Below are positions 15,806 to 23,867 of a stretch of 41,464 bases of DNA, in pieces. The DNA comes from Mesorhizobium tianshanense (GTDB lineage: Bacteria > Pseudomonadota > Alphaproteobacteria > Rhizobiales > Rhizobiaceae), in contig NZ_VLKT01000058.1 of NCBI RefSeq assembly GCF_007830515.1, positions 1 to 41,464 of the forward strand. Reading direction: 5' to 3'. Position 1 is the stretch's first letter; each line of letters opens with the position of its first letter. The position numbers and the translations under genes were made by a program. The notes beneath the pieces are model-generated. The model saw nothing but the letters and a program-made list of their open reading frames with translations. It was not told the origin of the DNA and searched no databases.

Positions 15806-18255
15806 GCGCGCAACCTTTCGTTCTTCGGATCCCACAGCGGCTCGTCCTTCTGCACGACCGCCTTGAAGCGCTCGCCGAAGATCTCGACCTCGACCGCGGT
15901 TCCCGGTTCGGTCAGGTCGGCGTGCAGCATGCCGAGCGCGATCGACTTGTCGATGCGATGGCCCCAGCCGCCGGATGTCGTCTCGCCGACGATCTTGCCG
16001 TCATGCCACAGCGTCGACATGTAAGGGGCATCACAGTCTCCGGGGCTCTCGACGACCAGCGTGACGAATCGCTTCTTCATGCCCTGCTGCTTCTCGTTTT
16101 GCAGCGCCGCTTTACCGCGGAAGTCAGGCTTGTCCCATTTGACGAAACGCTCCAGCCCACCCTGCAGGATCGAATAGTCGGTCGACAGGTCGCCCTTCCA
16201 GGCGCGGTAGCCTTTTTCGAGCCTGAGCGAATCCAGCGCGTACATGCCGAACGGTTTCAGGCCATGCTTCTGGCCGGCCGCCCAGACGGCGTCGAAGATC
16301 GCGGCGGTATCATCGACCTTGGTGTGGATTTCCCAGCCGAGCTCGCCCGCGAAGGACACGCGCACCAGCTTTGCCCAACGGCCGGCGATTGCCGTCTCCT
16401 GGTGCGTCAGCCAGGGCAGAGCGAGGTCGGCGGCGCAGACATCGGCGAGGATTTTTCGCGAATTGGGTCCGGCGAGGATCTGCGTGGCGTATTCCTCCGT
16501 CCGGTCGATCAGCTTGAACGTCGCATCCCTGGGCATGCGCGATTTCAGCCACTCGAAATCATGCCACTGCGCTATCGCCGCGGTGATCAGCGTCATCAGG
16601 TTCTCGTCGTGGCGCACGACCGACATTTCGGTGACGATGCGGCCCTTGTCGTCGGCGAAATAGACGAGGCCGATGCGGCCGGGTTTTGGCACCAGCCCGG
16701 TGACCTGTCGGCTCAACCATTCGGCGGCGCCAGGGCCGTCGAGGTTGAAACGGCTGAAACCGGGCAGGTCGAGAATGCCGGCGGTATCGCGCACGGCGAG
16801 GCACTCTTCGCGGACGCGATGCTGCCACGGCCCGTCGCGGCGGAAGGTCAGCGTCGCGGATTCCGAAACATCGTCGCCGGCCTGCGCATACCAGGTGGCG
16901 CGCTCCCAGCCATTATAGGCGTCGAAGCAGGCGCCGAGCGCCTTGACGCGATCGTGGATCGGCGACAGCTTGCGGTCGCGCCCAGCCGGCCAGGCATGGC
17001 GCGGGAACTGGATGGCGTATTCGTTGCCGTATATCTCCATGCCCTTGGCGACGCAGTAATCCGGGGCCGAGGCAAAGCTGGTGAAGCGGCGCGGATCGCA
17101 GGACCACATGTCCCATTCGGTCTGGCCCTCAGTCACCCATTCGGCCAGCACCTTGCCGGCGCCGCCGCCCTGGGCGATGCCGAAGGTGAAGACGCAGGCC
17201 TCGAAGGCATTGGGCACGCCCGGCATCGGCCCGATCAGCGGGTTGCCGTCCGGCGCGTAGGGGATCGGTCCGTTGATGACCTTGGACAATCCGGCGGTGC
17301 CGAGGATCGGCACGCGGGCGACGGCGTCGGCCAGATAGTCCTCCAGCCGGACGAGATCGTCGGGGAACAGCTGGAACGAATAGTCATCGGGCATCGGATC
17401 GTTGTGACCGACCCAATGCGCGCGGCAATTGCGCTCGTAGGGGCCGAGATTCATGCCGTTCTTTTCCTGGCGCAGATAGTAGGAGGTGTCGACGTCGCGC
17501 AGCAGCGGCAGCTTCCTACCCTGTTCTTTCGACCATGCGGCCAGTTCGGGGATTTCCTCGAACAGGATATATTGATGGCTCATCACCATCATCGGCACGT
17601 CGCGGCCGAACATCTTGCCGACTTCGGCTGCGCGGTAGCCGGCGGCGTTGACGACGATTTCGCAGCGGATCTCGCCTTGCTCGGTCTCGACCACCCACTC
17701 ATCTTTTTCGCGGCGCACGCCGGTGACCGGACAGAAGCGGATGATCTTCGTACCCATGTCGCGGGCGCCCTTGGCCAAAGCCTGGGTCAACTGCGCCGGG
17801 TCGATGTCGCCGTCACTCGGATCGTAGAGCGCGCCCTTCAGCTCATGCGTTTCGATGAACGGGTAGCGGCGCTTGATCTCGTCGAGGCCGACCACATCGA
17901 TGTCCATGCCCTGGTAGCGGCCCATGCCCTTGGCGCGCTGGAACTCCTGCATGCGCTCCGTTGTGTGGGCGAGCCTGAGCGAGCCGGTGACGTGGTAGTT
18001 CATGGGATAGTCGACTTCGTCGGCCAGTCCGCGATAGAGCTCGGTCGAATAGCGCTGCATGTTCATCAGCGACCATGACGAAGAGAAGGTCGGCACGTTG
18101 CCGGCCGCATGCCAGGTTGAGCCGGACGTTAGCTCGTTCTTTTCCAGAAGCACGCAATCGGTCCAGCCCGCCTTGGCGAGATGATAGAGCGAGGAGGCGC
18201 CGACGACACCGCCTCCTATGATCACCACGCGTGCCGTGGTCGGCAAACCGGCCAT
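15802..18255 (-). CDS. Dimethylglycine-dehydrogenase-like FAD/GcvT fusion enzyme (paralogue 2)
   Basis: An 817-residue enzyme with the same two-domain plan as the paralogue at 11269. The FAD fold reads VVIIGGGVVGASSLYHLAKA (10-29), and TSGSTWHAAG holds H49, the expected covalent FAD site. The C-terminal half is a GcvT-like folate-binding module (VRDTAGILDLPGFSRFNLDG, GELGWEIHTKVDD, TTSGGWGHRIDKSIALGML). ATG 18255 is chosen because GGAG lies six bases upstream; the longer TTG start would overlap that ribosome site. It directly follows the XRE-cupin gene by 16 bp. The two paralogues are clearly diverged, so they probably act on different N-methyl substrates or sequential steps. Confidence 0.88.
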   Translation of the reverse strand: MAGLPTTARVVIIGGGVVGASSLYHLAKAGWTDCVLLEKNELTSGSTWHAAGNVPTFSSSWSLMNMQRYSTELYRGLADEVDYPMNYHVTGSLRLAHTTERMQEFQRAKGMGRYQGMDIDVVGLDEIKRRYPFIETHELKGALYDPSDGDIDPAQLTQALAKGARDMGTKIIRFCPVTGVRREKDEWVVETEQGEIRCEIVVNAAGYRAAEVGKMFGRDVPMMVMSHQYILFEEIPELAAWSKEQGRKLPLLRDVDTSYYLRQEKNGMNLGPYERNCRAHWVGHNDPMPDDYSFQLFPDDLVRLEDYLADAVARVPILGTAGLSKVINGPIPYAPDGNPLIGPMPGVPNAFEACVFTFGIAQGGGAGKVLAEWVTEGQTEWDMWSCDPRRFTSFASAPDYCVAKGMEIYGNEYAIQFPRHAWPAGRDRKLSPIHDRVKALGACFDAYNGWERATWYAQAGDDVSESATLTFRRDGPWQHRVREECLAVRDTAGILDLPGFSRFNLDGPGAAEWLSRQVTGLVPKPGRIGLVYFADDKGRIVTEMSVVRHDENLMTLITAAIAQWHDFEWLKSRMPRDATFKLIDRTEEYATQILAGPNSRKILADVCAADLALPWLTHQETAIAGRWAKLVRVSFAGELGWEIHTKVDDTAAIFDAVWAAGQKHGLKPFGMYALDSLRLEKGYRAWKGDLSTDYSILQGGLERFVKWDKPDFRGKAALQNEKQQGMKKRFVTLVVESPGDCDAPYMSTLWHDGKIVGETTSGGWGHRIDKSIALGMLHADLTEPGTAVEVEIFGERFKAVVQKDEPLWDPKNERLRA

Positions 18256-18271
18256 GTTCTTCTCCAAACCT

Positions 18272-18865
18272 CTAGTAAACAGGCGGCGAAACCACCCAGA
18301 TCACCACCGCCGGCTCCGCTCCAGGATTGCGCCAGCGGAACGGCTTGCCGTCGAAGCGAAAGGAGTCGCCTTCGCCAAGCTGGTGCCAGACCCCTGATAT
18401 CTCGATGTCGAAGCTGCCGGAGGCGACATATCCGGCTTCCTCCGTCGGCCGGCGCGCTTCGGTCTTCAGCTCCGCACCCGGTGCGAAGACCGAACGCAGC
18501 ATCTCGAAACTACCGCCGAGGTCGGGCGACAGAAGCTCCTCCACCAGGCCGGAATCGCTTGTGCCAAGTATGCGGCGGCTGCCGGCGCGCACCACCACGC
18601 CGCGCTCTTTCTCGACGGGCACATCGTGGCTGAAGAACAGGCTGACTGGCACGCCGAACAATTCAGCGAAGGCCCTGAGATCACTGAGCGATGGTATCGA
18701 CAGGCCGCGCTCGACCTGGCTGACCCAGCCGACGGACCGGCCGAGCTTCAGGCCAATCTCGACAAGCGTCAGCCCGCGCGCCCTGCGCAGCGCCCTGATG
18801 TCGCCGGCCAGCAGCCGTTCGCGGTTTTCCTGCTCGGATCTGACGGCGGTTGAGGGCAAAGCCAT
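18272..18865 (-). CDS. XRE-cupin transcriptional regulator
   Basis: A 197-residue DNA-binding protein. An N-terminal HTH_3 domain (about residues 20-78) has IRALRRARGLTLVEIGLKLG and VGWVSQVERGLSIPSLSDL. A C-terminal cupin follows (about 120-193: EEAGYVASGSFDIEISGV, WHQLGEGDSFRF). Such regulators sense small metabolites through the cupin and control adjacent catabolic genes. ATG 18865 is preferred; upstream in-frame residues derive from a 17-bp tandem repeat. It heads the operon with the FAD/GcvT, methyltransferase and aminotransferase genes, so autoregulation through the upstream repeats is likely. Confidence 0.9.
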   Translation of the reverse strand: MALPSTAVRSEQENRERLLAGDIRALRRARGLTLVEIGLKLGRSVGWVSQVERGLSIPSLSDLRAFAELFGVPVSLFFSHDVPVEKERGVVVRAGSRRILGTSDSGLVEELLSPDLGGSFEMLRSVFAPGAELKTEARRPTEEAGYVASGSFDIEISGVWHQLGEGDSFRFDGKPFRWRNPGAEPAVVIWVVSPPVY

Positions 18866-18924
18866 TTCTCTTGATGAAGAATTTCTCTTGGTGAAAAATT
18901 CCCCTTTGTGAAAAATTCGGGGCA
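18857..18924. repeat. 17-bp tandem repeat upstream of the XRE-cupin gene; possible operator
   Basis: A 17-bp unit recurs at 18857 (half conserved), 18874, 18891 and 18908. The shared core is TGAARAATTYC, and GTGAAAAATTC appears exactly at 18891-18901 and 18908-18918. Just beyond, TTTCATGAG and CTCGTGAAA form an imperfect inverted repeat at 18928-18951. The array overlaps the regulator's start codon, a suitable place for autorepression. The rest of the 315-bp gap to the nitroreductase gene holds the composite palindromic repeat and no other gene that I can see. Confidence 0.7.
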
Positions 18925-19061
18925 AATTTCATGAGAGGTCAAGCTCGTGAAAAAATCAAGAGCATTTTCATAGGACCACAAGATTTGCTTGCGCCACTCT
19001 CACGGTTCGGGCAAAGGCTCGGCCACGAACGGCGAGTGAGGGACGTCCGGTCGAGACTCAC

Positions 19062-19170
19062 GATAGAGCGCCGCGCGTCCAATTGGACGCGCAAAGGACA
19101 CTCTATCATTTTCTAGACTGCGCATGATCCTTTCCGGAAACCGATTCCGGTTTCCGGGGCCATGCGCTAA
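19062..19170. repeat. Composite palindromic repeat, copy A
   Basis: Two adjacent dyads. The first (19062-19107) has outer arms GATAGAG/CTCTATC and a perfect inner palindrome GCGCGTCCAATTGGACGCGC at 19073-19092. The second (19122-19165) runs from GCATGATCC through GGAAACCGATTCCGGTTTCC to CATGC. It lies immediately upstream of the nitroreductase gene and ends ten bases before its start. Related copies occur at 23817, 35604 and 39356. Confidence 0.8.
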
Positions 19171-19179
19171 GGACGACCC

Positions 19180-19884
19180 ATGCTGGAAAACAACACCCGG
19201 ATCGCCAAGGATGCGGCGATCGTCGACGAGGCGATCACATCGCGCCGTTCGGTGCGCGCCTTCCTGTCCGACATGGTCGACGACGAGACGATCCGCGCCA
19301 TTCTCGCCGTGGCGGCTCGGGCGCCTTCGGGCACCAACATGCAGCCCTGGCGGGTCTACGTCACCAAAGGCGAGGTCAAGCAGCGGATCACCGACGCTAT
19401 CCTCAATTCCGGCATCCGCGCCGAAAAGGCCGATTGGGACGAGTATCGCTACTATCCAGACCAGTTCTTCGAACCCTATCTCACCCGGCGGCGGGCCAAC
19501 GGCTTCGGCCTCTACAGTGCGCTCGGTATCGGCCGGCGTGAGGTGGACAGGATGCGCGCGCAGCACGACCGCAACTTCGTCTTCTTCGACGCCCCGGTCG
19601 GCATGATTTTCACCGTCGACCGGCGGCTCAACAAGGGCTCGTGGATCGACTACGGCATGTTCCTGCAGAACATCATGGTGGCGGCGCGGGGCAGGGGCCT
19701 GCACACCTGTCCGCAGGCGGCGTTCGCGCCTTATCACCGGCAAATCAGGCCAGTGCTCAACATTCCCGACGAGGAGATCGTCGTCTGCGGCATGGCGCTC
19801 GGTTACGAGGATACGTCCAAGCCGGAAAACGAGTTCCGCACCGATCGCGCGCCGCTGGAAGAGTGGGTGACGTTCGCCAAGTGA
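19180..19884 (+). CDS. Nitroreductase-family protein
   Basis: A 234-residue FMN-dependent oxidoreductase. SRRSVRAFL near residue 22 and ARAPSGTNMQPWRVYV near residue 46 are the FMN-binding motifs of the nitroreductase fold, and VVCGMALGYED near residue 207 is the typical C-terminal element. Length and sequence fit the nitrobenzoate/NfsB-like branch. ATG 19180 has AAGGA upstream. It is convergent with the sox operon, with only 30 bp between the two stop codons. The physiological substrate is unknown; related proteins act on nitroaromatics, quinones or flavin-linked dehydrogenations. Confidence 0.9.
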   Translation: MLENNTRIAKDAAIVDEAITSRRSVRAFLSDMVDDETIRAILAVAARAPSGTNMQPWRVYVTKGEVKQRITDAILNSGIRAEKADWDEYRYYPDQFFEPYLTRRRANGFGLYSALGIGRREVDRMRAQHDRNFVFFDAPVGMIFTVDRRLNKGSWIDYGMFLQNIMVAARGRGLHTCPQAAFAPYHRQIRPVLNIPDEEIVVCGMALGYEDTSKPENEFRTDRAPLEEWVTFAK

Positions 19885-19914
19885 GGAAGTGAGGTGACGA
19901 CCGGCCGCCTCGGT

Positions 19915-20502
19915 CTACTGCACTTCGTAGCCGACTTCTTCGCTGGCGTGACAGAGCGCCTTCCAGAACGACCGCGCAAACGAGCGGAACACATAGATGT
20001 CGAACTGGTCGGCGCCGGTTCGCTGGATCTGCGCGAAGACGTCATGGTGCATGGTCGAGCGGCCTGTACCGATCGGGAAGGCCGGCAGCGCGAAGTCGAT
20101 GGCGAAAAATTTTGCCAGCACCCATTCGGCCTTCGGTCCATGGATGCGAATCGCGGTGCGGCCATGCGACAGGTCGGTCAGCGTGCCGATGGCCGGGGTG
20201 ACGACACCGGCAAACGCCGCCGCCAAGCCCTCGGCCTCGTCGACCACGGTGAATTTTCCAGGCGCAAAGCCGAACACGGACCGCACCCCATCGGTGCTGC
20301 CGGCGCCGGCTCCATCGGGTAGAGCCAGGCCGGTAACGGTGCGGATACCGGCGATCAACTTCTTCTCCTGGCCCGGCCAGGCAGAGAGCTGCAGGATCGA
20401 TCCCGGCCTGGTTTCGGAGAGGATGACATCGACGCCGTGTTCGAAGTCGCCGTGCGAGCCGGTGCGCAATTCCAGCTCAAGCGGTGATTGGCGCTCAACC
20501 AT
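19915..20502 (-). CDS. soxG: Sarcosine oxidase gamma subunit
   Basis: A 195-residue small subunit of heterotetrameric sarcosine oxidase. It shows the recognisable GcvT-related pattern of SoxG: HGRTAIRIHGPKAEWVLAKFF followed by the C-terminal YVFRSFARSFWKALCHASEEVG. ATG 20502 overlaps the 3' end of soxA by eight bases; the longer open frame upstream is antisense-like noise inside soxA. The subunit helps shape the folate-binding part of the complex. It is the last gene of soxBDAG. Confidence 0.9.
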   Translation of the reverse strand: MVERQSPLELELRTGSHGDFEHGVDVILSETRPGSILQLSAWPGQEKKLIAGIRTVTGLALPDGAGAGSTDGVRSVFGFAPGKFTVVDEAEGLAAAFAGVVTPAIGTLTDLSHGRTAIRIHGPKAEWVLAKFFAIDFALPAFPIGTGRSTMHHDVFAQIQRTGADQFDIYVFRSFARSFWKALCHASEEVGYEVQ

Positions 20503-23500
20503 GCATGCGGCTCCCGTCCGGATCGAAGAAGTGATTGGAGACGATCTCGACCGGACCGAACCGGTTGCGCAGGGGATCGGAGATATGGGCGCGCGTGCCA
20601 CGCCGGGCCTTGCCGTCCTTGACCAAAGCGAGCGCGATGTATTTGCCGAGCGCCGGCGAATAGCAGCAAGCGGTGATGTGACCGATGGAATCGTGCGGGT
20701 TGGCTTCGTCAAGCGTCTCGACGATGTGAGCGCCGCCGTTGAGCGGCCGGTTGTCCAGCGAAATCAAGCCGACGAGTTCCAGGCGGTCGGGCGCGATCAG
20801 GCCCTCGCGATCCATCATCGCCGAACCGATGAAGGGCTTTTTCTTGGACAGCATCCAGTCGAGATGAAGGTCGCGTGCCGTGGTGCGGCCGTCGATCTCG
20901 GCGCCGGTGACGTGGCCCTTCTCGATGCGCATCGTGCCCAGCGCCTCAAGCCCGTAAGTCACCAATCCGAACGGCTTGCCGGCTTCGATCAACGCTTCCC
21001 AGACATGGGTCCCGTACCCGGCGCCAGAGTAAACTTCGAAGGCCATTTCGCCGGAGAAGGACAGCCGGCAGATCATCACCGGCACGCCTGATATCTTGCC
21101 GCGCACGATACCCATGAAGGGCAGGGTGGCGTTATCGACGGCAGTGCCGGTGACACAAGCGGCAAGAATTGCCCTGGCCTTCGGCCCGCCGATCGCCGCA
21201 CCCGCCCATTCGTCGGTCACCGAGGTGACATGGACCTTCAGCTCCGGCCAGATGACATCGAGGAAATATTCCACATGCTGCATCACCTTGCCGGCATTGG
21301 CCGTGGTGGTGGTCATCAGAAAGTCCTGTTCGCCGAGCCGCCACGTCGTGCCGTCGTCGAAGGCGAGGCCGTCCTCGCGCAGCATCAGCCCGTAGCGGGC
21401 CTTGCCGACGGCCAGCGTCGAGAACATGTTGGTGTAGACCCGGTCGAGGAATTCCGCCGCGTCCGGACCCTGCACGGCGATCTTGCCCAGTGTCGAGACA
21501 TCGACGATGCCGGCGCTCTCTCTGGTTGCTTTGGCTTCGCGCACATAGGCCTGCTCGACCGTTTCGCCTGAAAGCCCGTAGATCATCGGGCGATACCAGA
21601 GGCCGGCAGAGTACATGGTCGCGCCGTTGGCGATGTGCCAGTCATGCATCGGCGTCAACCGCTCTGGCTTCAGGTCGCCGAAACGCTCCGCGGCCAGCGA
21701 GCCGATCGACACCGCTGAAAAAGGTGGGCGAAAGCGTGTCGTGCCGACCTCGGGTATCGGCTTGCCCAAAGCCTCGGCCATGATGGCGAGGCCGGGTATG
21801 TTGGAGCTTTTGCCCTGGTCGGTCGCCATGCCGAGCGTGGTGTAGCGCTTCAGGTGCTCGACCGAGACGAAGCCTTCGCGATGCGCCAGCCGAACATCGT
21901 CCGCCGTCACGTCGTGCTGGAAATCGACGAAGCTCTTTCCATTAGCCCTGATCTCGAAGACCGGCGCCGGATCAGGATCGCCGGGTGCTGCTTCGACAAC
22001 CGGCAAGGCCGCCGGCGTGCCCGTTCCGCCCGCCGCGGCAAGACCGGCGGCGCGGCCTTCGGCGATTGCCTCGGCGGTGGAAAAGCTGCCAGTGAAGGCG
22101 CCGGCGCCAATCCATTGCTGTGTTGACCATCTCTGCGTCGGCTTCGGCGGCAGGAAGGCCTGTCTGGCGGCATTCCACTCCGCCTTGGCGCCGGCCTGGC
22201 TGGCCAGATGGATGGTCGGCGACCAGCCTCCCGACATTAGCAGGCAGTCGGCTTGAATGCTGCGCGCGTCGCCGACAAGCGCGCCATTGGTCATGTCGAA
22301 GCGCTGCACCTTGATGCCGGACAGTGCCTTGCCGCCTTCGGTGGCGACCACGGCGTGACCGGAAAGGCTCTTGGCCTCTGCTTCATCGGCGAGCTTGCGC
22401 ATCTCGCTCGAAAGCTCCGGCCGTACGTCGACGATGGCGACGATCGCCGCCCCGGCCTTCTTCAGCGCAAGGGCAGAGCGATAGGCGCTGTCATTGTTGG
22501 TGAAGAGCGCGATCCTGTTGCCTGGCAGCACGCCATACTCATTGGCATAGCGCTCGGCCGCATGCGCCAGCATCGCCCCCGGCCGGTCGTTGCCCGGAAA
22601 CACCAGCGGCCGCTCGAAAGAGCCAGTGGCCAGCACCACCGATTTGGCGCGGATTGCCCAGTAGCGATGGCGCGGTTCGCCCTTGCCGGGCCTCTCCTTG
22701 TGATCGGTAACCCTCTCGGTCGCGGCGAGCGTGTTGCCGTCGTAATAGCCCCAGACCGTGGTGCGCGGCAGCAGACGGACGTTGTCATGGCCTTCGAGCT
22801 GGCCGGCGGTTCGCGCTGCCCAGTCCGCCCCGGGCATGCCGTCGATCGTCTCGCCCGACCATTTGGCCGAGCCGCCGAAATGCGGTTCGAGCTCGCTGAG
22901 GATGACACGGGCGCCCTGATCGGCGGCGGCTTTGGCGGCCATCAGCCCGGCCGGGCCGGAGCCGACCACCAGCACATCGCAGAAAGCGTTCATGCGCTCA
23001 TAGCGCGCCGTGTCGGCAGCGATCCCGGCGCGGCCAAGACCGGCGGCGCGGCGGATGAAATGCTCGCAGAACATCCAGAAACGCGTGCCCTTCAGCGGGC
23101 CGAGCGCGGGTCCCATGAAGGTCTTGTAATAGAAGCCGGCGGACAGAAGCTTGCCGCCGAGCTGGTTGGCGGCGCTGACATCCCAGGACAGCGATGGAAA
23201 GCGGTTCTGGCTGACGGCGGTCAGCCCGTCATAGATCTCAACCATGGTTGCGGCAATGTTGGGCTCGCGAACCTCGCCCCGCAGCACCGTCACCAGGGCG
23301 TTCGGCTCCTCGACGCCTGATGTCAGCACGCCGCGCGGGCGGTGATATTTGAACGAGCGCCCGAACAGGGTGACGCCATTGGCCAGCAGCGCCGAGGCGA
23401 GCGTGTCGCCGGCATGGCCGGTATAGGGCGCGCCGTCGAAGGTGAACCGAATGGTTCGCAGCCGGTCGATCCGGCCGCCGGTATCGATGCGGCGCGGGCT

Positions 23501-23503
23501 CAC
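20495..23503 (-). CDS. soxA: Sarcosine oxidase alpha subunit
   Basis: A 1002-residue subunit. In order: a 2Fe-2S-ferredoxin-like N-terminal domain (IRFTFDGAPYTGHAGDTLASALLANG); an NAD-binding/FAD pyridine-nucleotide oxidoreductase domain (VLVVGSGPAGLMAAKAAADQ, about residue 180); and a C-terminal GcvT aminomethyltransferase domain (MRIEKGHVTGAEIDG) that takes the carbon to tetrahydrofolate. The start is GTG 23503, overlapping the soxD stop as GTGA; an upstream extension would run through soxD. With SoxB, D and G it converts sarcosine, oxygen and tetrahydrofolate to glycine, hydrogen peroxide and methylene-tetrahydrofolate. Confidence 0.95.
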   Translation of the reverse strand: MSPRRIDTGGRIDRLRTIRFTFDGAPYTGHAGDTLASALLANGVTLFGRSFKYHRPRGVLTSGVEEPNALVTVLRGEVREPNIAATMVEIYDGLTAVSQNRFPSLSWDVSAANQLGGKLLSAGFYYKTFMGPALGPLKGTRFWMFCEHFIRRAAGLGRAGIAADTARYERMNAFCDVLVVGSGPAGLMAAKAAADQGARVILSELEPHFGGSAKWSGETIDGMPGADWAARTAGQLEGHDNVRLLPRTTVWGYYDGNTLAATERVTDHKERPGKGEPRHRYWAIRAKSVVLATGSFERPLVFPGNDRPGAMLAHAAERYANEYGVLPGNRIALFTNNDSAYRSALALKKAGAAIVAIVDVRPELSSEMRKLADEAEAKSLSGHAVVATEGGKALSGIKVQRFDMTNGALVGDARSIQADCLLMSGGWSPTIHLASQAGAKAEWNAARQAFLPPKPTQRWSTQQWIGAGAFTGSFSTAEAIAEGRAAGLAAAGGTGTPAALPVVEAAPGDPDPAPVFEIRANGKSFVDFQHDVTADDVRLAHREGFVSVEHLKRYTTLGMATDQGKSSNIPGLAIMAEALGKPIPEVGTTRFRPPFSAVSIGSLAAERFGDLKPERLTPMHDWHIANGATMYSAGLWYRPMIYGLSGETVEQAYVREAKATRESAGIVDVSTLGKIAVQGPDAAEFLDRVYTNMFSTLAVGKARYGLMLREDGLAFDDGTTWRLGEQDFLMTTTTANAGKVMQHVEYFLDVIWPELKVHVTSVTDEWAGAAIGGPKARAILAACVTGTAVDNATLPFMGIVRGKISGVPVMICRLSFSGEMAFEVYSGAGYGTHVWEALIEAGKPFGLVTYGLEALGTMRIEKGHVTGAEIDGRTTARDLHLDWMLSKKKPFIGSAMMDREGLIAPDRLELVGLISLDNRPLNGGAHIVETLDEANPHDSIGHITACCYSPALGKYIALALVKDGKARRGTRAHISDPLRNRFGPVEIVSNHFFDPDGSRMHG

Positions 23504-23796
23504 GACTTGCCCTCCGCCTTGTGGCGCATGGCGGCTTTGTGGTCGCCGCGCGCGAAGGCGACGCTGGAGATCTCGTGTGTCAGCGTGTTGCGCACGACCC
23601 TGAGATGGGCGCGACAACCGCCGGAATGCTGCCAGATCTCGTTGTGGTCACCAGCCGGGTTCAGCCTGTCGTAAACATAGGCGTTCCAGGCGTCGAGGTC
23701 CTGCGAGGCGAGTTGAGGGCGCTGGCGGTTGCCGTCGCCCTGATAGTTGAACTCGATGACGTCGCGCGGGCCGCAATAGGGGCAGGTGATCAGCAT
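23500..23796 (-). CDS. soxD: Sarcosine oxidase delta subunit
   Basis: A 98-residue small zinc-binding subunit. ITCPYCGPRDVIEF at the N-terminus supplies the CPYCG pair, and H57/C61 in QHSGGCRAHLRVVRNT complete the usual ligand set. Length is typical. ATG 23796 has no obvious ribosome site. The 68-bp gap to soxB carries a palindromic repeat, whereas soxD-soxA and soxA-soxG overlap. It supports assembly of the heterotetramer. Confidence 0.94.
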   Translation of the reverse strand: MLITCPYCGPRDVIEFNYQGDGNRQRPQLASQDLDAWNAYVYDRLNPAGDHNEIWQHSGGCRAHLRVVRNTLTHEISSVAFARGDHKAAMRHKAEGKS

Positions 23797-23816
23797 GGGA
23801 TTGTGTCTTTTTGTTT

Positions 23817-23867
23817 GACCATGATCTTGTCCGAAAACCGGTTTCCACTTTTAGGGATCATGGTCTA
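23817..23867. repeat. Short palindromic repeat, copy B, inside the sox operon
   Basis: GACCATGATC at 23817-23826 pairs with GATCATGGTC at 23856-23865 around GAAAACCGGTTTCC. It matches the second dyad of the composite element at 19062. It overlaps the soxB stop codon and lies between soxB and soxD. As RNA it would form a hairpin that could stabilise or attenuate the message. Confidence 0.8.

Noticed and set aside
15922..18078. A 718-codon open frame on the plus strand
   Set aside because: It is antisense to the second FAD/GcvT enzyme, which has complete motifs; this is a typical high-GC shadow frame.
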